A DNA stretch of 25,090 nt, taken from positions 1 to 25,090 of the forward strand of contig JAQBGW010000010.1 in NCBI GenBank assembly GCA_032128415.1. Reading direction: 5' to 3'. Below, in pieces: positions 14,914 to 23,913 of this stretch (position 1 is the stretch's first letter; every line of letters begins with the position of its first letter). The DNA is from Ga0077527 sp032128415. GTDB taxonomy: Bacteria; Pseudomonadota; Gammaproteobacteria; Burkholderiales; SG8-41. The notes under the pieces were generated by a model, which was not told the DNA's origin, did no database searches, and saw only the letters and a list, made by a program, of their open reading frames with translations. The translations under genes were made by a program, and so were the position numbers.

Positions 14914-16647
14914 ATGGCTTCCCGCTTACGCCCCGAAGAATTGCGCAGTCACCGCTGGTTCGGTACCAGGGGGCTGCGTTCGTTCACCCATCGGTCGCGC
15001 ACGCTGCAGATGGGTTATGCGCGCGAGGATTTCGCCGGCAAGCCGGTGATTGCCATCATCAATACCTGGAGCGACATCAACCCTTGCCATGCGCATTTCC
15101 GCACCCGTGCGGAAGAAGTGAAGCGCGGCGTGTGGCAGGCCGGTGGTTTTCCGCTGGAAATGCCGGCAATCGCGTTGGCCGAACCATTCCAGAAACCATC
15201 GACCATGCTCTATCGCAATTTGCTGGCGATGGAGACGGAGGAACTGCTGCGCGGTTATCCGGTGGACGGTGCGGTGCTGATGGGTGGTTGCGACAAGACT
15301 ACGCCGGCGCTGATCATGGGTGCGACGTCGATGGGCCTGCCGTTCATTTACGTGCCGGCGGGGCCGATGCTGCGCGGCAATTGGCATGGCGAACCACTGG
15401 GTTCGGGCAGTGACTCGTGGAAATACTGGGCGGAACTGCGCGCCGGCAACATTACTGAAACTGAATGGGACGAAGTGGAAGCGGGCATTGCGCGTTCGTA
15501 CGGGCACTGCATGACCATGGGTACAGCATCGACCATGACTTCTGTGGCCGAGACGCTGGGACTGACGCTGCCGGGCGCGGCATCGATTCCGGCGCCGGAT
15601 GCCAACCACCCGCGCATGGCTACTGCCAGCGGCCGGCGCATCGTCGAAATGGTATGGGATGACCTCAAACCCTCGGAAATCCTGAACAGTAAAGCATTCG
15701 ACAATGCGATCACCGTAGTTCATGCGCTGTCGGGATCGACCAATGCGCTGATCCATCTGGTGGCGATGGCGGGTCGTGCCGGTGTGCCGCTGAAACTCGA
15801 ACGATTCGACGAACTGGCGCGGCGCACCCCGGTGCTGGCCAACATCCGGCCCGCTGGCGACAAATATCTGATGGAGGATTTTTATTACGCCGGTGGCCTT
15901 CGCGCGATGCTGTCGGAGCTGAAAGATTTGCTCAATCTCGATTGCGCTACCGTCAACGGCCGCACGCTGGGCGAAAATCTCGAAGGTGTAAAAATCTACA
16001 ACGACGACGTGATTCGCCGTCGCAACAATCCGTTGTCAGCCAGCGGCGGCCTTGCCGTGCTGCGCGGCAACCTTGCGCCCGACGGCGCGGTGATCAAACC
16101 GACTGCCGCAGAGCCGCATCTGCTGAAACACACCGGGCCGGCAGTGGTGTTCAAAAATTACGATGACTTGTATGCGCGTGTCGACGATGAGAATCTGCAG
16201 GTCGATGAAAACTCGGTGCTGGTGCTGCAGAATGCCGGCCCGCAGGGTGGGCCTGGCATGCCCGAGTGGGGGCAGTTGCCAATCCCGAAAAAACTGTTGA
16301 AAAAAGGCGTGCGCGACATGTTGCGGATATCGGATGCGCGCATGAGCGGCACCTCGTACGGCGCCTGCGTGTTGCATGTGGCACCGGAGGCATACATCGG
16401 CGGTCCGCTGGCGCTGGTGCGTGATGGCGATCTGATTGAATTGGACGTCGATGCGCGCAAACTGGAATTGAAAGTCAGCCCGGCGGAATTGGCGAAACGC
16501 AAGGCGGAATGGACGAAGCCGGCGCCACACTACACTCGCGGTTACGGCGCGATTTACGCGCAGCACATCACGCAGGCCGACAAAGGCTGCGATCTCGACG
16601 TGCTGCACTATGGCGATCCGACGCCCGACCCCGAAGTCGTTCATTGA
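14914..16647 (+). CDS. IlvD/Edd-family sugar-acid dehydratase, arabinonate dehydratase-like
   Basis: A 577-residue Fe-S dehydratase of the IlvD/Edd family. Three cysteines fit the 2Fe-2S ligand set: Cys58 in INPCHAHF, Cys126 in GGCDKTTPA and Cys199 in GHCMTMGTASTM. Asp127 and Lys128 fit the Mg site with its modified lysine, and DARMSGTSYG near residue 480 holds the catalytic serine. The N-terminus RSHRWFGTRGLRSFTHRS and the length match the pentonate/hexonate dehydratases (L-arabinonate type) better than dihydroxyacid dehydratase. The reaction is removal of water from an aldonic acid to give a 2-keto-3-deoxy acid. An HpcH/HpaI aldolase follows after 73 bp. The exact sugar acid is unknown. Confidence 0.9.
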   Translation: MASRLRPEELRSHRWFGTRGLRSFTHRSRTLQMGYAREDFAGKPVIAIINTWSDINPCHAHFRTRAEEVKRGVWQAGGFPLEMPAIALAEPFQKPSTMLYRNLLAMETEELLRGYPVDGAVLMGGCDKTTPALIMGATSMGLPFIYVPAGPMLRGNWHGEPLGSGSDSWKYWAELRAGNITETEWDEVEAGIARSYGHCMTMGTASTMTSVAETLGLTLPGAASIPAPDANHPRMATASGRRIVEMVWDDLKPSEILNSKAFDNAITVVHALSGSTNALIHLVAMAGRAGVPLKLERFDELARRTPVLANIRPAGDKYLMEDFYYAGGLRAMLSELKDLLNLDCATVNGRTLGENLEGVKIYNDDVIRRRNNPLSASGGLAVLRGNLAPDGAVIKPTAAEPHLLKHTGPAVVFKNYDDLYARVDDENLQVDENSVLVLQNAGPQGGPGMPEWGQLPIPKKLLKKGVRDMLRISDARMSGTSYGACVLHVAPEAYIGGPLALVRDGDLIELDVDARKLELKVSPAELAKRKAEWTKPAPHYTRGYGAIYAQHITQADKGCDLDVLHYGDPTPDPEVVH

Positions 16648-16720
16648 TTTAAAAATGCCCGTGCCTGCGATGGTTTTGTCGGGCGGCGTTTCGTAAAAAC
16701 CCCCTCAAACGGAGAGACTC

Positions 16721-17485
16721 ATGGATTTACCCGTCAACCCATTCAAGCAGGCCATCAAAGCCGGCAAGCCGCAGATCGGCATCTGGTCGAGCCTGTGCAG
16801 CCCCATCTCTGCAGAAGTGCTGGCCGACGCCGGCTTCGACTGGGTGCTGCTCGACACTGAGCATTCGCCGAACGAACTGCCCATCGTGCAGAACCAGATG
16901 GATGCGATGCTCGCCGGCACGTCCGAGCCCATCGTGCGCCCGGCGTGGAATGACATGGTATTGATCAAGCGTTATCTCGATATTGGCGCGCGTACGCTAC
17001 TGCTGCCTTATGTGCAAAACGTCGAGGAAGCCAAGCGCGCTGTTGCCGCGACCCGGTATCCGCCGCAGGGCGTGCGCGGCGTGTCGGGCTGCACGCGCGC
17101 CAATCGCTATGGCCGTACCAAGGATTATTTCAAGCGCGTGCATGACGAGACTTGCGTACTGGTGCAGGTGGAGACCCGTGCGGCGATGGCGCAAATCGAG
17201 GCGATTGCCGCTGTTGAGGGTGTTGATGGCGTGTTCATTGGACCGAATGATCTGGCCGCCGACATGGGCCATCTCGGCAACTGGCAGCATCCCGATGTGT
17301 GGAAAGTGATGGAGGATGCTGCAAAGCGCATCACCAAGGCGGGCAAGGCGCCGGGCATACTCGTCGGTGAAGCCGATGGCCAGCGTTGCCTGGACATGGG
17401 TTATCTGTTCGTTGCCGTGGGGTCAGATCTGGTGATGCTCGCACGGGGCACTGAAGCACTGGCGGCGAAGTTCAAGAAAAAATAA
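16721..17485 (+). CDS. HpcH/HpaI-family class II aldolase
   Basis: A 254-residue TIM-barrel aldolase that splits 2-keto-3-deoxy or 4-hydroxy-2-keto acids into pyruvate and an aldehyde. The family residues are in place: His48 in LLDTEHSPNE (general base), Arg73 in IVRPAWND, Glu151 in QVETRAAM and Asp177 in FIGPNDLAADMG (metal ligands). GVRGVSGCTRANRYG is the usual phosphate or substrate loop. GGAGAG sits just before the ATG. It directly follows the sugar-acid dehydratase, so it is likely to cleave that enzyme's product. It could equally be called 2-dehydro-3-deoxyglucarate or 4-hydroxy-2-oxoheptanedioate aldolase; specificity cannot be told from sequence. Confidence 0.92.
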   Translation: MDLPVNPFKQAIKAGKPQIGIWSSLCSPISAEVLADAGFDWVLLDTEHSPNELPIVQNQMDAMLAGTSEPIVRPAWNDMVLIKRYLDIGARTLLLPYVQNVEEAKRAVAATRYPPQGVRGVSGCTRANRYGRTKDYFKRVHDETCVLVQVETRAAMAQIEAIAAVEGVDGVFIGPNDLAADMGHLGNWQHPDVWKVMEDAAKRITKAGKAPGILVGEADGQRCLDMGYLFVAVGSDLVMLARGTEALAAKFKKK

Positions 17486-17589
17486 GAGAGCGCTACCGGA
17501 ATTAAAAATATCAATAAAAACAATGATTTATGTAATATCTTCAGCCTCTGCCCTACGCTGGCGTGCGGCAGCCTGAGCGCAGACCATCA

Positions 17590-18975
17590 ATGACGATGCC
17601 GAAACCCGCGTCAATGTTGACTGCGCTGATCGCGTTATCAGCGGTGGTTATTTTTTTTCTGCCGCCGCCCGCCGGGGTGCCAGTCAATGTGATGCACACC
17701 AGTGCGTTGTTGGTGCTGGTGATGGGCTTGTGGGCCGTGGGCTCGTTGCCGGAATATCTGGTGGCCTTGCTGTTTTTCGTACTGGCGATCTTGTTGAAGG
17801 TGGCGAGTCCGGCGGTGATTTTTTCTGGATTCGCGTCGGGTACGTTGTGGCTGGTGCTGGGTGGCCTGGTCATTGCCGAAGCGGTGCGCGTGACGGGACT
17901 GGGCGAACGCATTGTCCGCGGGGTACTGGGTGATCGCACGCTGACTTATATGCAGCTGATAGCTGCCGCGGTCGCCGTGTCGGTGGTACTGTCGTTTCTG
18001 ATGCCGGCGACGGTGGGTCGCATCCTACTGCTGGTGCCCATTATTGCTGCCGTGGCGGAACGTCACGGCTTGCAACCCGGCAGCACGGGTCATAACGGCG
18101 CGCTGCTCGCCACCATACTCGCTACATTTCAATGCGGCACGGCGATTCTGCCGGCGAATGCGCCCAATCTCGTACTGGCTGGCGCCGCTGAGACACTCTA
18201 CGCCGTGAACCTGACTTACGCAGAATATCTGTGGGTGCAATTTCCGGTGATGGGGATCGTCAAGGGCGCACTGATCATTGCCGTGACATGCTGGTTGTTT
18301 CCGGCGCGTACGCAGAATTCCACCGCGGCCGCAGGTTTGCCACCGATGAGTATCGAAGAAAAACGGTTGCTGGCTGTTCTTTGTGTGGCCTTGACCCTGT
18401 GGTCGACGGATTTCGTGCACCACATTCACCCAGGATGGATCGCGTTGACGGCGGCGGTGATCGTGTTGATGCCGCGCGTCGGTGCCGTGCCAGTCAGTTT
18501 GTTTCAGGAGCGCGTGCGCTTTGGTGCATTTTTCTATGTTGGCGCAATCCTGGGTTTGGGCTCGTTGATGCTGGATTCCGGGGTGAGTGCAGCCATCGGC
18601 AATGCGTTGCTGAGCGTGATTGTGCTGGAGCCCGGCGCCGACGCTGCCAATTTCGGCATCCTGAGCCTGATTGCGACATTCGCGGGATTGATTACGACCA
18701 ATCCTTCACAGCCCGCGCTGCTGGCGCCGCTGGTGGGGTATTTTGCAGAAGCCACAGGCTGGCCGATCAAAACGGCATTGATGACAATCGCCGTGGGGTT
18801 CTCCAATATGATCCTGCCCTATCAGGTGCCACCGGTGGTGGTTGGCCTACAGGCGGCGAGCGTGTCGGTGCGCACGGCGTTGCGGCTCACAGTGCCGCTG
18901 GCGCTGATCAGCATAGTCGCGCTGATTCCGCTGAGTTATCTGTGGTGGCGGATCATTGGTTATTTTGGGAGTTGA
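17590..18975 (+). CDS. SLC13/DASS-like anion (dicarboxylate) permease
   Basis: A roughly 461-residue inner-membrane protein with about 11-12 hydrophobic segments spread over the whole length. It resembles the divalent anion:sodium symporter family: the first half has SVVLSFLMPATVGRILLLVPI followed by AILPANAPNLVLAGAA, and the second half repeats the pattern with GLITTNPSQPALLAPLVGY and a C-terminal NMILPYQVPPVVVGLQAA. The usual Ser-Asn-Thr motifs are altered, so ion coupling is uncertain. It probably imports the carboxylate consumed by the adjacent dehydratase and aldolase. The start is uncertain: ATG at 17590 or 17596, or GTG at 17563; none has a clear ribosome site. The stop is one base before the start of the next gene. 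Confidence 0.85.
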   Translation: MTMPKPASMLTALIALSAVVIFFLPPPAGVPVNVMHTSALLVLVMGLWAVGSLPEYLVALLFFVLAILLKVASPAVIFSGFASGTLWLVLGGLVIAEAVRVTGLGERIVRGVLGDRTLTYMQLIAAAVAVSVVLSFLMPATVGRILLLVPIIAAVAERHGLQPGSTGHNGALLATILATFQCGTAILPANAPNLVLAGAAETLYAVNLTYAEYLWVQFPVMGIVKGALIIAVTCWLFPARTQNSTAAAGLPPMSIEEKRLLAVLCVALTLWSTDFVHHIHPGWIALTAAVIVLMPRVGAVPVSLFQERVRFGAFFYVGAILGLGSLMLDSGVSAAIGNALLSVIVLEPGADAANFGILSLIATFAGLITTNPSQPALLAPLVGYFAEATGWPIKTALMTIAVGFSNMILPYQVPPVVVGLQAASVSVRTALRLTVPLALISIVALIPLSYLWWRIIGYFGS

Positions 18976-18976
18976 G

Positions 18977-20086
18977 ATGAGCGAAAAATTATTCACGCCA
19001 TTGCAGATCGGCAACAAGACCCTGTCCAACCGCATTACCATCGCGCCGATGTGCCAGTACAGCGCGATCAATGGTTCGATGACGGACTGGCACATCATGC
19101 ATCTGGGATCGCTGGCGATTTCCGGCGCATCCATGCTGGTGATTGAAATGACTGGTGTGACACCGGCAGGACACATTACCCCGTATTGTGTGGGGCTGTA
19201 TTCCGATGCCAATGAAGCGGCGATGAAACGCGTGGTTGATTATGTGCGCAGCATTTCACCAATTCTGCTGGGCGTGCAACTTGCTCATGCCGGACGCAAG
19301 GGTTCTACGCACCGACCGTGGCAGGGCCATGGTTTCCTGAAGCCGGATGAAGGTGCATGGCAGACCGTTGCGCCGTCGGCAGTGCCGCTGGCCGCAGGCT
19401 GGCCAATGCCGCACGCGATGACTAAAACGGACATGCAACACCTGATCCAGGCATTTGTGCAAGCCGCTCAGCGTGCAGCGCGGATCGGACTTGATTTCAT
19501 CGAAATTCACTCGACGCATGGATATCTGCTGTCGGAGTTTTTGTCGCCGCTGGCCAATAAGCGTGACGATGAATACGGCGGCAGTCTCGAAAATCGCATG
19601 CGTTTCCCATTGGAAGTGTTTCGCGCGGTGCGCGCTGCGTTTCCGGCAGATCATCCGGTGGGCGCGAAAATCTCCGGCACCGATTTCGTAGAGGGTGCCT
19701 GGACACCGGACGACGCGGTGGCTTATGCGCGGGCGCTGAAAGCCGAAGGCTGTGCCTATGTCACGGTGTCCGGCGGCGGCGTGGTGCTTGACGCAAAAAT
19801 CCCCGTCGGTCCCGGTTACCAGGTGCCGTTCGCCGAACGCGTCAAAAAGGAAACCGGTATCACCACTGGCACAGTGGGCATGATCACCGATCCGCAGCAG
19901 GCTGAGGACATTATCGCGAATGGTCAGGCGGATTTCATTTCGCTGGCGCGGGCGATGCTGTTCAATCCCCGCTGGCCGCAGCATGCAGCAGTGACGCTCG
20001 GTGCCGAGGCGGCTTATGCGCCGCAGTACGAACGTGCCGCGCCGAAAGTGTGGCGTCCAGGAAGGACCTTGGGGAAGGTCGAATAA
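18977..20086 (+). CDS. Old-yellow-enzyme (NADH:flavin oxidoreductase), YqjM-like
   Basis: A 369-residue FMN-dependent ene-reductase-like TIM barrel. The N-terminal LFTPLQIGNKTLSNRITIAPMCQYSA carries Cys26 and Tyr28, the pair that tunes FMN in the thermophilic-like/YqjM subgroup. QLAHAGRKGS (101-110), EIHSTHGYLLSEFLSPLANKRDDEYGGS with its His-x-x-His pair, and a C-terminal FISLARAMLFNPRWP are family signatures. Such enzymes reduce activated C=C bonds of enones or related compounds, using NAD(P)H. The ATG at 18977 follows GGGAG and starts one base after the permease stop, so the two are tightly coupled. It is probably the last gene of the dehydratase operon. Confidence 0.93.
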   Translation: MSEKLFTPLQIGNKTLSNRITIAPMCQYSAINGSMTDWHIMHLGSLAISGASMLVIEMTGVTPAGHITPYCVGLYSDANEAAMKRVVDYVRSISPILLGVQLAHAGRKGSTHRPWQGHGFLKPDEGAWQTVAPSAVPLAAGWPMPHAMTKTDMQHLIQAFVQAAQRAARIGLDFIEIHSTHGYLLSEFLSPLANKRDDEYGGSLENRMRFPLEVFRAVRAAFPADHPVGAKISGTDFVEGAWTPDDAVAYARALKAEGCAYVTVSGGGVVLDAKIPVGPGYQVPFAERVKKETGITTGTVGMITDPQQAEDIIANGQADFISLARAMLFNPRWPQHAAVTLGAEAAYAPQYERAAPKVWRPGRTLGKVE

Positions 20087-20153
20087 CGGTGAGTGTGGTT
20101 ACGCGATGATTTAGTCGCTGCAGGGCAAGTTAGGGGTAAACAGGGGCGCGACT

Positions 20154-20159
20154 TATAAT
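20154..20159 (+). promoter_or_regulatory. Perfect -10 box directly before the YgiQ gene
   Basis: TATAAT ends six bases before the ATG at 20166, and no ribosome-binding sequence precedes that ATG. The -35 match is poor (TTAGGG at 20130). If this box is used, transcription starts at or beside the start codon. Confidence 0.5.
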
Positions 20160-20165
20160 GCGCCC

Positions 20166-22373
20166 ATGCAAGCCGCACCCGCCAACACAAAAGATCTTTT
20201 CAGCCACCGCAAGTACTGGGCGGCGCGCTTCGGTACGGCCCCGTTTCTGCCGATGTCGCGCGCCGAGATGGAAAAACTCGGCTGGGACGAATGCGACATT
20301 ATTCTCGTCACCGGCGACGCCTATGTTGATCACCCCAGCTTCGGCATGGCTATTGTCGGCCGGTTGCTGGAGGCGCAGGGGTTTCGGGTTGGCATGATTG
20401 CACAGCCGGACTGGCACTCGGTCGATGCGTTTCGTGCGCTGGGCCGGCCCAAGCTGTTTTTCGGTGTCACTGCCGGCAACATGGATTCGATGGTCAATCG
20501 CTACACTGCCGACCGCCGGGTGCGCAGCGACGATGCCTACACGCCGAATGCCGAAGGCGCGAAGCGTCCGGATCGCGCGGTGATCGTTTACAGTCAGCGC
20601 GCGCGCGAAGCGTATCCAGAGGCGACTGTCGTCATCGGCGGCATTGAGGCGAGTCTCAGGCGCATCGCGCATTTCGACTACTGGTCGGAGAAAGTGCGAC
20701 GTTCAGTGCTGGTGGACGCCAAAGCGGATATTCTGGTTTATGGTAACGCTGAACGCGCGATTGTCGATATTGCACACCGGTTGGCGGCACGCGCCAGTCC
20801 TGACAGCATGACCGATATCCGTGGCACCGCTTTCCTGCGCGCGGCCACGCCGGCAGACTGGATTGAAATCGATTCGACGCGCATCGACACACCGGGTCGG
20901 CTGAATCCAGCGGTTGATCCCTATGCGACAGAAGAGCAAATGGCGAAAAGCGGCGCGGCGCAAACGCCCGGTGGCGCGAAAGTGGTGCGTTTCATTCGTG
21001 AAGTGAAAAACGTCGATCGCGCGCGCAGCGTGATCCGCATGCCGTCTTATGAGGCGGTGGCGCAGGATCCGGTGCTGTATGCCCATGCCTCGCGCATCTT
21101 GCATGTCGAGGCCAATCCCGGCAACGCGCGGGCGCTGGTGCAGCGCCACGGGGAGGGTAAAAATGCGCGGGAATTATGGATCAATCCCCCACCGATCCCG
21201 CTGACCATGAAGGAAATGGACGCGTTGTATGAGCTGCCCTACGCGCGGGTGCCGCACCCGGCATACGGCAGAACGAAAATTCCCGCCTACGACATGATCC
21301 GTTTTTCGGTGACTATTCAGCGCGGATGTTTCGGCGGTTGCACCTTCTGTTCGATCACCGAGCATGAGGGCCGCATCATCCAGAACCGCTCGGAAGATTC
21401 AATCATTCGCGAGATCGAGCATATCCGTGATGCCGCGCCGGGATTTACCGGGGTGATTTCCGACCTGGGCGGACCGACCGCAAACATGTACCGCCTGGCC
21501 TGCAAGAGCAGGGAAATCGAATCCGCGTGTCGGCTGCCGTCATGCGTGTATCCGGGCATCTGCCCGAACCTGAATACCGATCACTCGTCGCTGATCGGGC
21601 TTTATCGCCGCGCCCGCGCACTGCCGGGTATCAAGAAAGTACTGATCGGATCCGGCGTACGTTACGACCTGGCGGTTGAATCACCGGAGTATGTGAAAGA
21701 ACTGGCGCAGCACCACGTCGGCGGGTATTTGAAGATCGCGCCGGAAGCAATAGGCGAGGGGCCGTTGTCGAAAATGATGAAGCCAGGCGTCGGCACTTAC
21801 TACAAGTTCAAGGAATTGTTCGACAAATATTCCAAGGCGGCAGGTAAAGAGCAGTATCTGATTCCATATTTCATTGCCGCGCATCCCGGCACCACTGATG
21901 CCGACATGGTTGAACTCGCGCTGTGGCTGAAGCAGAATGGCTTCCGCGCTGATCAGGTGCAGGCATTTCTGCCGTCACCCATGGCGACCGCTACAGCGAT
22001 GTATCACTCGGGCAAGAATCCGTTGCGCAAAGTGACGCACGACAGCGAGGACGTGATCATTCCCAAAGGGCTGAGAGTGCGCCGCTTGCACAAAGCGCTG
22101 TTGCGCTATCACGACGCCGAGAACTGGCCGTTGCTGCGCGATGCGTTGCGGCGTATGGGGCGTGCCGACCTGATTGGTTCCGGTAAACACCAATTGGTGC
22201 CCGTGTTCCAGCCAGCGGGCACGGGCCTGCGGCCCGAGGGCGCGCGCAAACCGCGCAAGTATCAGTCACTCCGCACCCAGCACACGGGATTGCCGCCGGC
22301 GCCGGTGGTGCGCGACCGCAAGTTGCCGTCTGCAAAATCAAAACGACCGGCGCGGGCTGCCAAAGGGCGCTAG
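20166..22373 (+). CDS. YgiQ-family radical SAM protein
   Basis: A 735-residue radical S-adenosylmethionine protein. The 4Fe-4S motif CxxxCxxC is C388, C392, C395 in RGCFGGCTFC. The N-terminal domain carries the diagnostic FLPMSRAEMEKLGWDECDII, TGDAYVDHPSFGMAI and FFGVTAGNMDSMVNRYT segments; after the radical SAM core come HHVGGYLKIAPEA, GPLSKMMKPG and KALLRYHD. The length is close to that of the E. coli protein, and the alignment of DLFS...YWAARFG fixes this ATG as the start. The C-terminal tail is basic and low in complexity. The family is widespread, but its reaction is not established. It stands alone between the catabolic operon and a convergent membrane protein. Confidence 0.96.
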   Translation: MQAAPANTKDLFSHRKYWAARFGTAPFLPMSRAEMEKLGWDECDIILVTGDAYVDHPSFGMAIVGRLLEAQGFRVGMIAQPDWHSVDAFRALGRPKLFFGVTAGNMDSMVNRYTADRRVRSDDAYTPNAEGAKRPDRAVIVYSQRAREAYPEATVVIGGIEASLRRIAHFDYWSEKVRRSVLVDAKADILVYGNAERAIVDIAHRLAARASPDSMTDIRGTAFLRAATPADWIEIDSTRIDTPGRLNPAVDPYATEEQMAKSGAAQTPGGAKVVRFIREVKNVDRARSVIRMPSYEAVAQDPVLYAHASRILHVEANPGNARALVQRHGEGKNARELWINPPPIPLTMKEMDALYELPYARVPHPAYGRTKIPAYDMIRFSVTIQRGCFGGCTFCSITEHEGRIIQNRSEDSIIREIEHIRDAAPGFTGVISDLGGPTANMYRLACKSREIESACRLPSCVYPGICPNLNTDHSSLIGLYRRARALPGIKKVLIGSGVRYDLAVESPEYVKELAQHHVGGYLKIAPEAIGEGPLSKMMKPGVGTYYKFKELFDKYSKAAGKEQYLIPYFIAAHPGTTDADMVELALWLKQNGFRADQVQAFLPSPMATATAMYHSGKNPLRKVTHDSEDVIIPKGLRVRRLHKALLRYHDAENWPLLRDALRRMGRADLIGSGKHQLVPVFQPAGTGLRPEGARKPRKYQSLRTQHTGLPPAPVVRDRKLPSAKSKRPARAAKGR

Positions 22374-22396
22374 GACGGCGCCGCTTCAGTATTTGC

Positions 22397-23137
22397 CTAG
22401 CTGGTTTCCAGCGCTGTTTTGTTAAGACGACGGAGTGCAGCCATCGTAGTGACCACCAGCATATCGAGCATGCTGTAGAACGTACCTGCTGCCAGCGGCG
22501 GATTCATGGTCGTCCAGCCGACTACCGGCACTTCATGTAACCACGTCCAGTTGCCGAGCGTCGTGCCGTAGATTTCCAACCCCAGCGTCAGCATGAACAT
22601 GACGGCATAAAGTTTGCGTCCATTGCTGAACACCATGCACAGCACCAGCAGCGTGTACAGCACCAGACCCATGGTGTCGGCGCCGACCCACGCCAGCGCC
22701 AATACCGGTGGCGCGGCTGCCAGCGGCACGGCCCAGATGATCGAATTCGGCATGCGCGGGGTGATAGCCATGCCGAGCACGAAAATCAAAGCATGTGCCG
22801 GCGGCACGAACAGCGGAATGTTGTGGAGCCGGTATTCGTACAGTCCCCAGCCCAGTGACAGGAAGATTTCGCCCGCAGTGGCATAGAGCACGCAAATGAC
22901 CATGCTCATACGCGTTTCCGGCGCCGAGTAGGTCAGCCAGTACAGCAGCATGGCCCAGGTCGCGATGCTGACGATGTCCTGTCCCCACACCGGGAAGTAT
23001 TGATCGACAAACAAGCCGATGCTGACCAGTGCGACGATAGTCCACATCGGAGCCGGCGGTGAGTTGTGCAGGTGCGTAGATGATGTGGCAGCAGTCATAG
23101 CAGGGGCATCGTATCGCGTAGTCTGCCGTCCCGTCAT
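22397..23137 (-). CDS. Unidentified multi-pass membrane protein
   Basis: A 246-residue hydrophobic protein with about seven or eight predicted membrane segments (from MWTIVALVSIGLFVDQ near residue 31 to SMLDMLVVTTMAALRR at the end). The loop GTTLGNWTWLHEVPVVGWTTMNPPLAAG is rich in Trp/Gly/Pro and looks functionally constrained. No domain is recognised. AGGTGA lies upstream of the ATG at 23137, and the hydrophilic first 30 residues contain a second ATG (23098) that could be the true start. It is divergent from the SDR gene, with only 47 bp between starts, and convergent with the YgiQ gene. Confidence 0.75.
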   Translation of the reverse strand: MTGRQTTRYDAPAMTAATSSTHLHNSPPAPMWTIVALVSIGLFVDQYFPVWGQDIVSIATWAMLLYWLTYSAPETRMSMVICVLYATAGEIFLSLGWGLYEYRLHNIPLFVPPAHALIFVLGMAITPRMPNSIIWAVPLAAAPPVLALAWVGADTMGLVLYTLLVLCMVFSNGRKLYAVMFMLTLGLEIYGTTLGNWTWLHEVPVVGWTTMNPPLAAGTFYSMLDMLVVTTMAALRRLNKTALETS

Positions 23138-23148
23138 GTGCCGTCACC

Positions 23149-23154
23149 TATAAT
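23149..23154 (+). promoter_or_regulatory. Perfect -10 box upstream of the SDR gene
   Basis: TATAAT lies 30 bp before the SDR start codon, giving a leader of roughly 24 bases that includes a GGAG ribosome site. The -35 region (around 23126) is weak, so activation by another factor is possible. Confidence 0.5.
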
Positions 23155-23184
23155 CGGACGCATGACCGGTAACTTGGAGAACAC

Positions 23185-23913
23185 ATGATAGAAGGCGTGG
23201 CGGTAGTCACCGGAGCAAGTTCCGGTATCGGCGAGGCGATTGCACAGGATTTGCTCAATCAGGGGCTGAGCGTAGTCACGTTGCAGCGGCGTCCACCGCA
23301 GATCAAGCATGATCGGATTCATTTCCATGCGGTGGATCTGGCCGATGCGACCGCGGCAACCGCCGTGGCTAAGGAAGTTGCTGCCCAATATCCGGTCCGC
23401 TACCTCGTCAATAACGCAGGCGCCAACCGGCCAGGCTCGCTGGAACAGGCCACGGTTGACGACATGGACCATGTTTATGCGCTGAACGTGCGGGCGGCAA
23501 TGATCCTGATTCAAACCTTGGTGCCCGGCATGCGCCAGGCCAAGTTTGGACGGATTGTCAGTATTTCATCTCGTGCAATCCTGGGTAAAACCCAGCGCCT
23601 CGCCTATGCCGCGGGGAAAGCGGGGCTTGTCGGCATGACAAGGGTACTTTGCCTGGAGTTAGCAGGAGATGGCATCACGATAAACGCAGTTGCTCCAGGC
23701 CCGGTAGCCACCGAATTGTTCGATAACGGACATCCCAAGGGTAGCGCCAAGCGCCAGGCTGTCATCGACAGTATTCCGGTGAAATGGGTAGGTGCACCCA
23801 AAGATGTGGCACGCGCGGTGAGTTTTTTCCTGAGCCCGGACAGCGGCTACATTTCAGGCCAAACTTTGTTTGTATGCGGTGGCAGCAGTGTCAGCGGTTC
23901 AGGTGGAAATTAA
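23185..23913 (+). CDS. Short-chain dehydrogenase/reductase (canonical)
   Basis: A 242-residue NAD(P)-dependent oxidoreductase with a full classical SDR active site: TGASSGIG (9-16), Asp51 for the adenine pocket, NNAG (76-79), Ser128, Tyr141 and Lys145 in YAAGK, then NAVAPGPVATELF and a C-terminal FLSPDSGYISGQTLFVCGG. It probably oxidises or reduces a hydroxy/keto group of a small substrate or an acyl thioester. GGAG precedes the ATG. It stands alone between a divergent membrane-protein gene and the tRNA cluster. It contrasts with the SDR at 11056, which lacks the catalytic pair. Confidence 0.93.
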   Translation: MIEGVAVVTGASSGIGEAIAQDLLNQGLSVVTLQRRPPQIKHDRIHFHAVDLADATAATAVAKEVAAQYPVRYLVNNAGANRPGSLEQATVDDMDHVYALNVRAAMILIQTLVPGMRQAKFGRIVSISSRAILGKTQRLAYAAGKAGLVGMTRVLCLELAGDGITINAVAPGPVATELFDNGHPKGSAKRQAVIDSIPVKWVGAPKDVARAVSFFLSPDSGYISGQTLFVCGGSSVSGSGGN

